NCBI GenBank assembly: GCA_023254175.1
Contig: JALQYJ010000096.1
Span: forward strand, 1 to 51,182
From: Runella sp.
Lineage (GTDB): Bacteria > Bacteroidota > Bacteroidia > Cytophagales > Spirosomataceae
Reading direction: 5' to 3'
Length of the DNA: 51,182 bases
The first letter of the stretch is position 1; each line of letters starts with the position of its first letter. Position numbers and translations under genes: made by a program. Below, piece after piece: positions 50,807-51,182 of the stretch. Under the pieces are notes generated by a model. It did not search any database, was not told the DNA's origin, and saw nothing but the letters and a program-made list of their open reading frames with translations.

Positions 50807-51182
50807 TTAGAATGCTTCATTTTTTGAACTTGGTTTTGTACTGAAATTTCCTTGTTGTTGTAGAATTAGCTCATAAGTCATTATTTGACTGTAGAGGTTT
50901 ATATAATTGTCCTTGGTCACATCTTCATTTGAAACAAATCCGCCTTTTAAATAGCTGCAAGAAGATGATGGCATTTGTTTATTCGGGTTCCAGCCTGTCC
51001 CAGAGTAGAAGAAAACTTGATAACTGCCGTCTGGAACATTAAATGTAAACGAATTACCTCCTTTAATGTAGGCGTGTCTTACAACATTACCATTAGAGTT
51101 CTTAATAGAAACCAGTACATCTCCACTGCCACCAGTAAAAACCTTGATTTTTGAACAACTCCAGTCAGAGCAATAATTGCTT
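50807..51182 (-). CDS. C-terminal part of an unrecognised protein, cut by the window end
   Basis: The minus-strand frame is open to the window end and stops at TAA 50807-50809, giving 124 visible residues. It shows a beta-rich domain (KIKVFTGGSGDVLVSIKNSN, FTFNVPDGSYQVFFYSGTGWNPNKQMPSSSC) and a tail GGFVSNEDVTKDNYINLYSQ ... ELILQQQGNFSTKPSSKNEAF. Similar endings (GGF, then GNFSTKPS) occur in conserved hypothetical proteins of Bacteroidota. The start and remaining domains lie outside, so no function is given. Confidence 0.6.
   Translation of the reverse strand, partial: SNYCSDWSCSKIKVFTGGSGDVLVSIKNSNGNVVRHAYIKGGNSFTFNVPDGSYQVFFYSGTGWNPNKQMPSSSCSYLKGGFVSNEDVTKDNYINLYSQIMTYELILQQQGNFSTKPSSKNEAF

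Noticed and set aside
1-51182. CRISPR arrays, tRNA, rRNA or tmRNA genes
   Set aside because: No regularly spaced repeats, T-arm-like GGTTCGAATCC segments in cloverleaf context or rRNA signatures were seen; smpB is present but tmRNA is not.

Overview
The window looks like a chromosomal segment of a Bacteroidota bacterium, most likely a pigmented aquatic member of the Cytophagales (Runella/Spirosomaceae-like). Reasons: a fused MurF-alanine racemase, a DUF1573 secreted protein, a cold-shock protein with a lysine-rich N-terminal extension, a CarbopepD_reg-type TonB receptor, signal peptides ending in AQ or SQ, and several promoters of the Bacteroidota type (TTG, about 20 nt, TAnnTTTG). The genus is an inference from these traits. 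No rRNA, tRNA or CRISPR array was seen.

Layout. 1-4.8 kb: the 3' part of a 5-oxoprolinase/hydantoinase gene and a RamB/ScfR-type regulator. 4.8-6.9 kb (minus): a LolD-like ABC ATPase, a GH25 muramidase, and two overlapping gene relics (an alkA glycosylase and a membrane protein). 7-11.3 kb: murF-alr, a secreted GH43 enzyme, a DUF1801 protein and another gene relic. 11.3-14 kb: an OmpR-type response regulator and its histidine kinase, divergent from a DUF1573 gene, with PhoP-box-like direct repeats between them. 14-16.7 kb: an MFS carrier, a 41-aa Cys-rich membrane peptide and gpsA.

16.7-21.6 kb (minus): hisG-hisD-hisC running into a DUF1003 gene and an outer-membrane-like protein. hisG is preceded by a complete attenuation leader: promoter, 20-aa peptide with four His codons in five, and alternative hairpins. 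21.7-30.8 kb: a small secreted protein, a D-amino-acid-dehydrogenase-like flavoprotein, a U32 protein overlapping a small ferredoxin, a BNR-propeller plus heparinase-like pair, a 58-aa protein and a fatty-acid desaturase. 30.8-34.1 kb: a cold-shock protein, metG and smpB.

34.5-38.2 kb: a phototrophy cluster of lycopene cyclase (crtY), beta-carotene cleavage enzyme (blh), a 62-aa membrane protein and a green-type proton-pumping proteorhodopsin. It can make retinal from lycopene and use it in a light-driven pump. 38.4-42.8 kb (minus): a DUF3365 c-type haem protein with a 32-aa membrane peptide, an arsenic operon (arsR, acr3, arsC), and a thioredoxin/rhodanese cluster with small membrane proteins. 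42.9-48.4 kb: an alpha/beta-hydrolase esterase, a FecA-like TonB receptor and a TrpB2-type tryptophan synthase. 48.5-51.2 kb is accessory DNA: a PD-(D/E)XK nuclease-like gene, a decayed recombinase/transposase relic, a small unknown protein and the end of an unknown gene.

A short repeat, GGTCTGACTRTYGTCTGACC, occurs at three loci (twice inverted at one). Hairpins sharing GGTTGCTCACAACC occur at two. Several genes take their stop codon from inside such a repeat or a terminator hairpin.
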